Assembly (NCBI RefSeq): GCF_009707955.1
Contig: NZ_WMDQ01000009.1
Location: 186,001 to 250,000, forward strand
DNA from: Flavobacterium sp. LC2016-13
Lineage (GTDB): Bacteria > Bacteroidota > Bacteroidia > Flavobacteriales > Flavobacteriaceae
Reading direction: 5' to 3'
DNA: 64,000 nucleotides
The notes beneath the pieces were generated by a model. It was not told where the DNA came from. It worked only from the letters and a program-made list of their open reading frames with translations, and ran no database searches. Both the position numbers and the translations under genes were made by a program. Below are positions 50,539 through 58,042 of the stretch, piece after piece. Within the stretch, counting starts at the first letter, position 1. Every line of letters begins with the position of its first letter.

Positions 50539-51300
50539 TTATCTAATTTCTCCAACAAATTCTTGAATTTTTCCAGAGCCGCTTTCACTCAAATGTTTAA
50601 TAAAAGCACTTCCAATAATAGCGCCTTTTGCAAATTTGGTAGCCTGGTTAAAAGTTTCTTTGTTTGAAATTCCGAAACCGATAATTTGTGGATTTTTTAA
50701 ATTCATGTTTGAAATTCTTTCGAAATAATCTTCCTGAACATTTCCAAAACCAGACTGAGAACCCGTAACACTTGCAGAACTTACCATATAAATAAATCCG
50801 TTTGAAACGCTGTCGATAAAACGAATACGTTCGTCTGAAGTTTGTGGCGTAATCAGGAAAACATTTATTAAGCCGTATTTTTCGAAAATAGCTTTGTATT
50901 CTTCCGCATAAACGTCAACCGGAAGATCTGGAATGATTAAACCATCGATGCCAATTTCGGCACATTTTTTACAAAAAGCTTCAACACCGTATTGTAACAT
51001 CGGATTGAAATATCCCATAATAATCAACGGAATTTTTACGCTTTCGCGGATGTTTTTCAGCTGATCAAAAAGAATTTGAGTAGTCATTCCGTTATGAAGC
51101 GCCGTTGTAGAACTCGCCTGAATTGTTGGTCCATCAGCCAAAGGATCACTAAAAGGAAGTCCGATTTCGATTAAATCAACACCATTTTTTTCTAAATCCT
51201 GAATAATTTGCACCGTATCATTTAAGTTCGGATACCCAGCAGAAAAATAGATAGAAAGTATCTTTTTATCTTCTTGTAATTTTTGAGTTATTCTGTTCAT
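50539..51300 (-). CDS. trpA: Tryptophan synthase alpha subunit
   Basis: 253 aa. It cleaves indole-3-glycerol phosphate to indole and glyceraldehyde 3-phosphate. The catalytic Glu is in DLIEIGLPFSDPLADGP (about 40-56) and the Asp in GLIIPDLPVD; GFGISNKE and GAIIGSAFIKHL bind phosphate. It is the last trp gene and is separated from trpB by two unrelated genes, which is unusual because trpB and trpA are normally adjacent. Confidence 0.97.
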   Translation of the reverse strand: MNRITQKLQEDKKILSIYFSAGYPNLNDTVQIIQDLEKNGVDLIEIGLPFSDPLADGPTIQASSTTALHNGMTTQILFDQLKNIRESVKIPLIIMGYFNPMLQYGVEAFCKKCAEIGIDGLIIPDLPVDVYAEEYKAIFEKYGLINVFLITPQTSDERIRFIDSVSNGFIYMVSSASVTGSQSGFGNVQEDYFERISNMNLKNPQIIGFGISNKETFNQATKFAKGAIIGSAFIKHLSESGSGKIQEFVGEIR

Positions 51301-51318
51301 TTTAATATCTTTTATTTC

Positions 51319-51475
51319 TCCTGCAAGTCCCGAAACTTCGGGGATAAAACCTTGTAGGTATGTTAAGTTTTTCTGCGACAGATTAAAAAAAAATTGCCTA
51401 GATTTTTTGTTTCACGCAGATTTAATTAAAATAAATCTGTGCGAATCCGCTTAAATCAATTTAAATCTGCGTGAA
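51319..51475. repeat. Composite repeat between the hydrolase gene and trpA
   Basis: First, 51319-51360 is a copy of the CTGCAAGG...CCTTGTAGG arm seen at 28894, with its centre replaced by the palindrome CCCGAAACTTCGGGG (51329-51343). Second, about 51411-51478 holds an inverted repeat, TTTCACGCAGATTTAA and TTAAATCTGCGTGAAA, related to words at 20461 and 29617. Confidence 0.7.
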
Positions 51476-51518
51476 ATAAATTTGTAGTAATTAAAATCTT
51501 TTTAATCTTTTGCATTAT

Positions 51519-52256
51519 TTAATTATTAATAATCTGACTTGTCCAATTATCATTTTGATTCTCCATCAATAATAATCCGGAATCAGAATCGTTCATTTGA
51601 GCAATTAATTCGCCTTTATTATTCCAAAAAGCACTTTTTCCGCCCGAAGGATATCCCCAGGATTCTCCGCTGAAATTAGCCATCAAAACATTCATTTTAT
51701 GTTTTTCAGCGTAGTTTTGTAAATCTCTGTACGCATTCGGAATTCCGTTTGGAGAAAAGAAAATACTTGCAATATAAATATCAGTTTCTCTTTTAGAAGC
51801 ATTTTCCGGATGCAGCGGATTATCAATATCAGCACAAATAGCAAACGAAATCTTCTGATTTTCAATCGTAATCATCGGATTATAATTGAAAGAAGACTGG
51901 AAAAATTCGTCTTCGCCTTCATGTAAAAATTGCTTCGTATAAACTGCAACCGAATTATCCGGAGAAATTACAAATTCGCCAATAAACAATTCCGATTCAA
52001 TTTGAATTGGCGCGCCCGCAATAATTATAATGTTATTTTCGACCGCTAATTTTTTTAAATAATCCAAACGTGAATCATCTTTTTTGAAAGCTAATTTTTG
52101 AGCATGTTCTCTTTCATAACCTGTAATCGATAATTCAGGAAATGCGATTAATTGTGCTCTATTTTGTATAGCCAATTCTATAAGACGATAATGATCTGAT
52201 AAATTAGCCTCAATATTTCCTCGTGTTGGTTTTGTTTGTGCAGCAGCTAGAATCAT
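51519..52256 (-). CDS. Carbon-nitrogen hydrolase (nitrilase superfamily)
   Basis: 245 aa. The Glu-Lys-Cys triad is visible: Glu41 in AFPELSITGYE, Lys near YTKQFLHEGEDEFF, and Cys in ISFAICADIDNP. It hydrolyses a C-N bond of an amide or nitrile; branch and substrate are unclear. It lies inside the trp operon between the cyclotransferase-like gene and trpA. An omega-amidase-like or glutamine-linked role is possible but nothing shows it. Confidence 0.88.
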   Translation of the reverse strand: MILAAAQTKPTRGNIEANLSDHYRLIELAIQNRAQLIAFPELSITGYEREHAQKLAFKKDDSRLDYLKKLAVENNIIIIAGAPIQIESELFIGEFVISPDNSVAVYTKQFLHEGEDEFFQSSFNYNPMITIENQKISFAICADIDNPLHPENASKRETDIYIASIFFSPNGIPNAYRDLQNYAEKHKMNVLMANFSGESWGYPSGGKSAFWNNKGELIAQMNDSDSGLLLMENQNDNWTSQIINN

Positions 52257-52280
52257 TTTCCGGTTTTCTATTTACAATTA

Positions 52281-52598
52281 TTAATTTTCGATATAAACCC
52301 ACGCTGTTGTTCCTGATTTCAATTTTACCTGAACTCTTCTGTACGAATTAGATTCAAATTGATCTGCTTTAGTTAAATCTGCATTAGAAATAGTAAAAGC
52401 AACGCCATGTATAATATCCGAAGCATTTTCGCTTGCAACTACCACAACATAATCTGCCATTCCAAATTCTTCTTCTATTTGCAGGCTTTTTAATTTGTAA
52501 CCCAGAAGTTGATCCGGAGTTCCGGTTAATAATTTATTAAAAACCCGCATCTGAATTTCTTTCGATCTTAATGTCCCGTAAGAGAATAACTGTTCCAT
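52281..52598 (-). CDS. Gamma-glutamylcyclotransferase-like protein (AIG2 family)
   Basis: 105 aa. It opens EQLFSYGTLRSKEIQ, the YGTLR loop of the fold, and has the conserved acid in KADQFESNSYRRVQV (Glu at about 82). Family members cleave gamma-glutamyl amines or peptides to 5-oxoproline. It starts 14 bp after trpB and is followed by the C-N hydrolase, so these two form a small inserted pair in the trp operon. Confidence 0.87.
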   Translation of the reverse strand: MEQLFSYGTLRSKEIQMRVFNKLLTGTPDQLLGYKLKSLQIEEEFGMADYVVVVASENASDIIHGVAFTISNADLTKADQFESNSYRRVQVKLKSGTTAWVYIEN

Positions 52599-52612
52599 AA
52601 TTACTATTTCTA

Positions 52613-53794
52613 TTATAGCTTAAAATAATCAATATAATTGTCTAAATCTTTATCACCACGCCCAGAAAGACTGATTACCACAACATCTGTAGGTTTAAAT
52701 TTCTTCTGATCTAAAACTGCAAAAGCGTGAGCACTTTCGATAGCCGGAATAATTCCTTCTAATTTCGTAAGCTGTAAACCTGCATTCATCGCGTCGTCAT
52801 CAGTAACAGAAAAAAATTCTCCGCGTCCTGTTTGTGCTAAATGTGCGTGCATTGGACCAACTCCAGGATAATCTAATCCGGCAGAAATAGAATAAGGCTC
52901 GGTAATTTGCCCGTCAGGAGTTTGCATTAAAAGTGTTTTACAGCCGTGAATAACGCCCACTTTTCCTAATTTGCTTGTTGCTGCACTATGGCCGCTGTCA
53001 ACACCTTTTCCGGCAGCTTCAACAGCGATAATTCCAACCTCAGGTTCGTGTAAAAAATGATAATAAGTTCCCGCAGCATTACTTCCGCCACCAATACAGG
53101 CAACGACATAATCAGGATTTTCACGTCCTTCTTTTTCTTTTAACTGCCATTTTATTTCTTCTGAAATTACACTTTGAAAACGTGTTACCATATCCGGATA
53201 AGGATGTGGTCCAATCGCTGATCCGATAATATAATGTGTGTCAACCGGATTATTAATCCAGTCACGAATTGCTTCGTTTGTAGCATCTTTTAAAGTTCTT
53301 GAACCTGAAAGTGCCGGACGAACTTCTGCGCCTAACATTTTCATACGAGCCACGTTTGGAGCCTGGCGTGCAATGTCGATTTCACCCATGTAAACGATGC
53401 ATTCCATTCCCATTAAGGCACAAACTGTCGCCGTTGCTACACCGTGTTGACCGGCTCCGGTTTCGGCAATGATTCTTGTTTTGCCTAATTTTTTGGCTAC
53501 TAATATTTGCCCAATTGTGTTGTTAACTTTATGTGCGCCTGTATGATTTAAGTCTTCTCTTTTTAAATAGACTTTAGTATTGTATTTTTCAGATAAACGC
53601 TTCGCAAAATAAAGCGGACTTGGGCGTCCAACGTAATCTTTTAGCAATTGATCGAACTCGGCTTTAAAATCTGGTTCGCTTGTTATTTTTAAATAATTCT
53701 GGCGTAATTCTTCTACATTTGGATATAACATTTCGGGAATGTAAGCTCCTCCAAATTCTCCGTAATATCCTTTTTCGTTGACGTTAAAATTCAT
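52613..53794 (-). CDS. trpB: Tryptophan synthase beta subunit
   Basis: 393 aa. It joins indole and serine to make tryptophan with PLP. The PLP lysine is Lys89 in HTGAHKVNNTIG, the phosphate loop is GGGSNAAG, and the C-terminal SGRGDKD binds the cofactor ring. The start MNFNVNEKGYYGEFGGAYIP is typical of TrpB1. It lies 12 bp after trpF. Confidence 0.97.
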   Translation of the reverse strand: MNFNVNEKGYYGEFGGAYIPEMLYPNVEELRQNYLKITSEPDFKAEFDQLLKDYVGRPSPLYFAKRLSEKYNTKVYLKREDLNHTGAHKVNNTIGQILVAKKLGKTRIIAETGAGQHGVATATVCALMGMECIVYMGEIDIARQAPNVARMKMLGAEVRPALSGSRTLKDATNEAIRDWINNPVDTHYIIGSAIGPHPYPDMVTRFQSVISEEIKWQLKEKEGRENPDYVVACIGGGSNAAGTYYHFLHEPEVGIIAVEAAGKGVDSGHSAATSKLGKVGVIHGCKTLLMQTPDGQITEPYSISAGLDYPGVGPMHAHLAQTGRGEFFSVTDDDAMNAGLQLTKLEGIIPAIESAHAFAVLDQKKFKPTDVVVISLSGRGDKDLDNYIDYFKL

Positions 53795-53806
53795 TTTATT
53801 CCAATT

Positions 53807-54439
53807 TTAAAAGTTGGCAACATCAAATTTTCGTTTGAAATTGCTTAATAGATTTTTGTTTTTAAGTCCCGGTTCGATTTCAAATTTACTATTTATATCG
53901 ACGGCATAAATAGGTAAATTGCTTTTTGAAATCTCTTCTATGGCTTTTAATTCCTGCATTCCGATTCCGCCACTCAAAAAGAATGGTTTGTCAGACTTGT
54001 ACTTTTTTAATATTTCCCAGTCGAAAGTAGTTCCGTTTCCGCCGGGTAATTTTCCTTTTGTATCAAACATAAAGAAATCGCAGACTGTTTCAAATGGTTT
54101 TAAGATTTCAAAATCAAAATCATTTGCAACCGAAAAGACTTTTATAATTTCTATTGAATGATCAATTTTGTTTTTTAATTCCTGACAAAATTCAACAGAT
54201 TCATTTCCGTGTAATTGTACGGTTTGTAAATCGTGTTTGTTTATTTTTTCAATAATTTTTTCAACCGATTCGTTTACAAAAACACCTACTTTTTTTATCG
54301 TTTTTATTAGTTCCGGAATCGTTCCGTTAAAATATCGAGCGGATTTTTCCCAGAAAATAAATCCCATATAATCGGGTAGGAGTTTACCAACTTCGATTAT
54401 ATTATCGGGATATTTCATACCGCATATTTTGAGTTTCAT
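53807..54439 (-). CDS. trpF: Phosphoribosylanthranilate isomerase
   Basis: 210 aa TIM barrel. The catalytic Cys7 is in KICGMKYPDNI and the Asp in FFMFDTKGKLPGG; LSGGIG and AVDINSKFE bind phosphate. It converts phosphoribosylanthranilate to CdRP. A long inverted repeat separates it from trpC. Confidence 0.95.
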   Translation of the reverse strand: MKLKICGMKYPDNIIEVGKLLPDYMGFIFWEKSARYFNGTIPELIKTIKKVGVFVNESVEKIIEKINKHDLQTVQLHGNESVEFCQELKNKIDHSIEIIKVFSVANDFDFEILKPFETVCDFFMFDTKGKLPGGNGTTFDWEILKKYKSDKPFFLSGGIGMQELKAIEEISKSNLPIYAVDINSKFEIEPGLKNKNLLSNFKRKFDVANF

Positions 54440-54458
54440 TTTTTTGATGCTTTAAGCA

Positions 54459-54547
54459 GTAGGCAATAAGCTTTAAGCTCTTTGCTTTGTGCTGATTTTT
54501 TTATTCGGTTTTTGCTAAAAGCTTACGGCCTATAGCTTATTGCCTAC
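54459..54547. repeat. Inverted repeat (GTAGGCAATAAGCT) between trpF and trpC
   Basis: Perfect 14-bp arms at 54459-54472 and 54534-54547, with partly matching AAGC words beyond. The right arm includes the TAG stop codon of trpC (54544-54546), so the repeat has grown into, or supplied, the gene end. The loop of about 60 nt has further AAGCTT words. Confidence 0.75.
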
Positions 54548-55323
54548 AGCTGACTAATAAAGTCAACAGCTGCTTGTCCGGCGTTGTCGGTTTTCATGAA
54601 GTTTTCACCAATTAAAAATCCGTTATAACCGTAAGGTCTAAGTTCAGAAATGGCTTCGATTGATGAAATACCGCTTTCTGAAACTTTTACAAAATCATTC
54701 GGAATTTGCGATGCCAATTGTTTGCTGAAATCTAAACTTACTTCGAATGTTTTTAAGTTTCTGTTATTCACACCAATCATGTCTAAACTTGGCATAATCG
54801 ATTTTTCAAGTTCTTCCTGATTGTGAACTTCTAAGAGAACTTCTAAGCCAAGTTTTTTCGCAAATTCAGATAATGATTTGATTTCTTCGCGAGTTAAAAC
54901 CGCAGCAATCAAAAGAATTAAATCAGCTCCAAAAGCTTTGGCTTCTAAAATTTGGTATTCATCAACAATAAATTCTTTTCGCAAAAGCGGAATATTTACG
55001 CTTGCTCTTGCTAAAAGTAAATCGTCAAGAGATCCTCCAAAATATTTTCCATCGGTTAAAACCGAAATTCCGCAAGCGCCTGCATTTTCATAACCTTTTA
55101 CAACTTCTTCAACTGTAAAGTTATGATTGATAACTGATTTTGAAGGCGAACGACGTTTGTGTTCTGCAATAATTCCTGTTGAGCTTGTTCGTAGTTTTTG
55201 ACTTAAAGAAATCGTTTCTCTTCCAAAAAACACAGAACTTTCCAATTGCGAAACCGGAATTATTGATTTTTTGAGAATGACTTCCCGTTTTTTATCAACT
55301 ATTATTTTATCTAAAATGTTCAT
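54544..55323 (-). CDS. trpC: Indole-3-glycerol phosphate synthase
   Basis: 259 aa TIM barrel. Catalytic residues are in IIAEHKRRSPSKS (Glu/Lys, about 53-65), LLRKEFIVDEYQI and LLEVHNQEEL; GVNNRNL and SESGIS follow. It forms indole-3-glycerol phosphate from CdRP. It ends inside an inverted repeat, and a four-helix-bundle gene with A/T-rich repeats separates it from trpD. Confidence 0.96.
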   Translation of the reverse strand: MNILDKIIVDKKREVILKKSIIPVSQLESSVFFGRETISLSQKLRTSSTGIIAEHKRRSPSKSVINHNFTVEEVVKGYENAGACGISVLTDGKYFGGSLDDLLLARASVNIPLLRKEFIVDEYQILEAKAFGADLILLIAAVLTREEIKSLSEFAKKLGLEVLLEVHNQEELEKSIMPSLDMIGVNNRNLKTFEVSLDFSKQLASQIPNDFVKVSESGISSIEAISELRPYGYNGFLIGENFMKTDNAGQAAVDFISQL

Positions 55324-55332
55324 TGTTTTTAT

Positions 55333-55372
55333 AATTTAAAGATTGAAAAATTTAAAGATTGAAAAAAATAAA
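55333..55372. repeat. TTTAAAGATTG repeat left of the second four-helix-bundle gene
   Basis: TTTAAAGATTGAAAAA occurs twice in a row. Related words in the opposite sense (TTTTTCAATTTTTAAATC) lie just outside the other end of the gene at 55754-55785. Similar sequence recurs at 57972-58050. Confidence 0.55.
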
Positions 55373-55381
55373 ATCTATAAA

Positions 55382-55750
55382 TTAAACATCTATTTTAGTA
55401 TTTAAATATTTTATGAAGTTTGATAAGTTTTGCGATATTTCGACACTTAAATCATAGCCTTTTTGAATTTCTACTTGATTGCAAAAGTTAAGTTCTCTGC
55501 ATAATATCAGCATGCTTCTTACTTCTGCGCAACTTCCTTTGGAAATTTTTAAATATCTAACTAATTGTTTGTTATTATTATATTCTGATCCTTCTGCGAT
55601 ATTATTTGTTATTGAAACAACAGCTCTTTTTATTTGATCTTTAAAACCAAATTCTCTTTCAAAAGTTTTATTATTCATTAAATCAAAAATTAATTTAGCT
55701 AATTGAATCCCCTTTTTATATACTTCAAACTCTTCAAAAGATTTTGTCAT
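55382..55750 (-). CDS. Four-helix-bundle protein (S23/IVS-type) inside the trp operon
   Basis: 122 aa. It shows FEEFEVYKKGIQLAKLIFDL and RAVVSITNNIAEGSEYNNNK, then LKISKGSCAEVRSML, the family core. It resembles the protein at 27805-28164 in fold but differs in sequence. It is 13 bp after trpD and 58 bp before trpC, on the same strand, and has nothing to do with tryptophan synthesis as far as known. Flanking TTTAAAGATTG-type repeats suggest arrival as a unit. Confidence 0.85.
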   Translation of the reverse strand: MTKSFEEFEVYKKGIQLAKLIFDLMNNKTFEREFGFKDQIKRAVVSITNNIAEGSEYNNNKQLVRYLKISKGSCAEVRSMLILCRELNFCNQVEIQKGYDLSVEISQNLSNFIKYLNTKIDV

Positions 55751-55763
55751 AATTTTTCAATTT

Positions 55764-56756
55764 TTAAATCATTAAATCTTTTAATTTATTTAATGCTTTT
55801 AATCCTTTTCCAGATAGTAAACTTTCTTTCGCTAATTCAAATCCTTCAAGTGGAGAACATTTTGTAACGGTTGCAATTGCCATTGCAGCATTTGCACAAA
55901 CAACATTATTTTGCGCTTCATTTCCTTTTCCTGAAAGAATATTGATAAACATATCAGCCGATTCTTCGATTGTTTTTCCTCCTTCAATTTCGCTTTGCGA
56001 TAAAAGACGAACGCCAAAATCTTCTGGTTTTAGCATTCCTTCCATATGCGATGTTATCGTTTTTGTTGGGCCAGTTAAAGAGATTTCGTCATATCCGTCA
56101 AGCGAATGTAAAATCGTGAAATTGATATCGGTATTTTGATATAAATAAGCATACATTCGGGCTAATTCAAGATTAAAAACTCCAACCAATTGATTTTGTG
56201 GAAATGACGGATTTACCATTGGTCCCAGCATATTAAAGAAAGTTTTTACAGCCAATTCTTTTCTAATTGGTCCAACATTTTTCATTGCCGGGTGAAATAG
56301 GGGAGCGTGTAAAACACAAATTCCGGCTTTATCAATACATTTTTCTAAAAACGAAGAATCATTACTAAATTTAATTCCCATTTTTTCCATTACGTTGCTC
56401 GATCCAGAAATAGAAGAAACACCGTAATTTCCGTGTTTGGCAACTTTTATTCCAGCTCCAGCCGATATAAATGACGCTAAAGTAGAGATGTTGAAAGTAT
56501 CTTTTCCGTCACCACCGGTTCCGCATAAATCGATCGTGTTGTAAGCTGATAAATCAACACGAACACATAATTCTAATAAAGCTTCACGAAAACCCGAAAG
56601 CTCATCGATTGTAATGCTTCGCATCATAAATACAGTCAAAAATGCCGAAATCTGACTTGGATTGTATTGACCACTTGAAATGTTAATCAAGACATTTTTT
56701 GCTTCTTCTTTAGAAAGCACTTCGTGATTGATTAATTTGTTTAATATAGTTTTCAT
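55764..56756 (-). CDS. trpD: Anthranilate phosphoribosyltransferase
   Basis: 330 aa. It transfers phosphoribose from PRPP to anthranilate. The PRPP loop is DLCGTGGDGKDTFNIST (about 76-92), with KHGNYGVSSISGSSNVME after it, and the Mg site near HSLDGYDEIS. Length and motifs are complete. Confidence 0.96.
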   Translation of the reverse strand: MKTILNKLINHEVLSKEEAKNVLINISSGQYNPSQISAFLTVFMMRSITIDELSGFREALLELCVRVDLSAYNTIDLCGTGGDGKDTFNISTLASFISAGAGIKVAKHGNYGVSSISGSSNVMEKMGIKFSNDSSFLEKCIDKAGICVLHAPLFHPAMKNVGPIRKELAVKTFFNMLGPMVNPSFPQNQLVGVFNLELARMYAYLYQNTDINFTILHSLDGYDEISLTGPTKTITSHMEGMLKPEDFGVRLLSQSEIEGGKTIEESADMFINILSGKGNEAQNNVVCANAAMAIATVTKCSPLEGFELAKESLLSGKGLKALNKLKDLMI

Positions 56757-56762
56757 TTTTTT

Positions 56763-56857
56763 TAAGATTCTAAGTTGCTAAGGTTCTGAGATGCTAAGTT
56801 TTTATTTCAGGTTTCAAGTTTCACGTTCCAACAACTTGAAACGTGAAACGTGAAACA
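56763..56857. repeat. CTAAGG-family unit plus GTTTCACG-family unit between trpG and trpD
   Basis: AAGATTCTAAG, TTGCTAAGG, TTCTGAG and ATGCTAAG (56765-56800) belong to the family seen at 27768 and 28219. Directly after it, 56811-56857 holds GTTTCAAG / CTTGAAAC words. The 25 bp at 56818-56842 recur exactly, inverted, at 57466-57490 on the other side of trpG. Confidence 0.8.
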
Positions 56858-56861
56858 AAAA

Positions 56862-57428
56862 TTAACTCTTTATCCAATTCTCCAAAATCCTTTTCCCGTT
56901 TGGAGTTAAAACACTTTCCGGGTGAAACTGAACGCCTCTTACATCAAAAGTTTTGTGTCTTAAAGACATAATTTGTCCGTTTTCATCAATAGAAGTTGCT
57001 TCAAGAACTTCAGGTAAATTAGCATCTACAACCCAAGAATGGTAACGTCCAACTTCGAATTCGTTTCCTAAACCTTCAAATAAAATCTCATCAGAAACTA
57101 CCGTTTTTACGTTTGTTGCAACGCCGTGGTATACTTTGTCAAGGTTAGAAAGCGTTCCGCCAAAAACTTCTCCAATAGCTTGTTGTCCTAAACAAACACC
57201 AAGAATACTTTTTGTTGGAGCATATTTCTGAATAACTGCTTTTAGTAATCCTGCTTCATCAGGAATTCCAGGCCCTGGAGAAAGTAATATTTTATCAAAA
57301 GTGGCGATTTCATCAATATCAAATTCATCGTTTCTATAAACCGTTACTTCACAGTTTAAATCTTCTAAATAGTGCACTAAATTGTAAGTGAAACTATCGT
57401 AATTGTCTATAACTAATATTTTTTTCAT
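56862..57428 (-). CDS. trpG: Anthranilate synthase component II (glutamine amidotransferase)
   Basis: 188 aa from the ATG at 57428; an ATG seven codons earlier gives a non-homologous extension MKQNTHT. It supplies ammonia from glutamine to TrpE. The start is KKILVIDNYDSFTYNLVHYL, the nucleophile Cys is in LGVCLGQQAIGEVFGG, and the His/Glu pair is in VQFHPESVLT. It could also serve folate synthesis if shared with a PabB elsewhere. It lies between perfect 25-bp inverted repeats. Confidence 0.95.
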   Translation of the reverse strand: MKKILVIDNYDSFTYNLVHYLEDLNCEVTVYRNDEFDIDEIATFDKILLSPGPGIPDEAGLLKAVIQKYAPTKSILGVCLGQQAIGEVFGGTLSNLDKVYHGVATNVKTVVSDEILFEGLGNEFEVGRYHSWVVDANLPEVLEATSIDENGQIMSLRHKTFDVRGVQFHPESVLTPNGKRILENWIKS

Positions 57429-57465
57429 TGTGTGTGTGTTTTGTTTCAAGTTTTCTTTGTTTCAA

Positions 57466-57490
57466 GTTTCAAGTTGTTGGAACGTGAAAC
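57466..57490. repeat. Right 25-bp inverted repeat flanking trpG
   Basis: The exact reverse complement of 56818-56842. Together the two copies bracket trpG at about 20 bp (3' side) and 38 bp (5' side). More TTTCAAG and AAACTTT words surround it from 57441 to 57512. Confidence 0.85.
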
Positions 57491-57518
57491 TTTAAACTTT
57501 AAACCTGAAACTAAATTT

Positions 57519-57968
57519 TTATTTTTCTCGAACGTATCTTTCAGTAATAATTCGGTTAATTCCTAATTTCTCTACTTTTTCAATTCCTTTTTGAGTCAAT
57601 GTATCATTTTTGATTTTTACTGTAAACTCAAATTTTCCATTTTCCCATTGACGGTTATTAAAATATTCCAGATTCTCGGTATAAATACTATCTTTCAACG
57701 TATATTTTCCGCCTCCGCCAAAAAATACTGCATTTGTTGAATCTTTACCATTATTTAAATCATGATTGAAAAATGCAAAATGAGTATCATTTATAATCTT
57801 AATCATTTTTGTTTTTGGATTGAAAGTCGAGAAAGTCGAATCTTTTTCTGTTGTTTCTGCTGATATCAGACGCCAGGTTCCAGTTATCAGAATTCCATTT
57901 GCATCTTTCTTAGATTCACATGATACTAAAAGAACGAAAGCAATAAAAAAAGGAATAATGTTTTTCAT
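57519..57968 (-). CDS. Small lipoprotein between trpE and trpG
   Basis: 149 aa from the ATG at 57968. An ATG 21 codons upstream lies in the repeat before the gene and would bury the signal. The signal MKNIIPFFIAFVLLVSC ends in a lipobox (LVSC, Cys17). The body has ITGTWRLISAETTEKDSTFS and, later, YTLKDSIYTENLEYFNN and LTQKGIEKVEK, a lipocalin-like pattern. Bacteroidota have many such lipocalin-like lipoproteins. It is an outsider in the trp operon; no role is known. Confidence 0.7.
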   Translation of the reverse strand: MKNIIPFFIAFVLLVSCESKKDANGILITGTWRLISAETTEKDSTFSTFNPKTKMIKIINDTHFAFFNHDLNNGKDSTNAVFFGGGGKYTLKDSIYTENLEYFNNRQWENGKFEFTVKIKNDTLTQKGIEKVEKLGINRIITERYVREK

Positions 57969-57971
57969 ATT

Positions 57972-58042
57972 TATTGAAAGATTAAATGATTTAATAATTG
58001 AAAGATTTTTGCTGATTTTTAAATCTTTCAATCTTTTAATTT
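57972..58042. repeat. AAAGATT-family repeat between trpE and the small lipoprotein
   Basis: GAAAGATTAAATGATTTAAT is followed by a perfect 12-bp inverted repeat (ATTGAAAGATTT / AAATCTTTCAAT) and more TTTTAATTTTTAAA. The words match those around the four-helix-bundle gene at 55382. It ends at the trpE stop. Confidence 0.6.
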
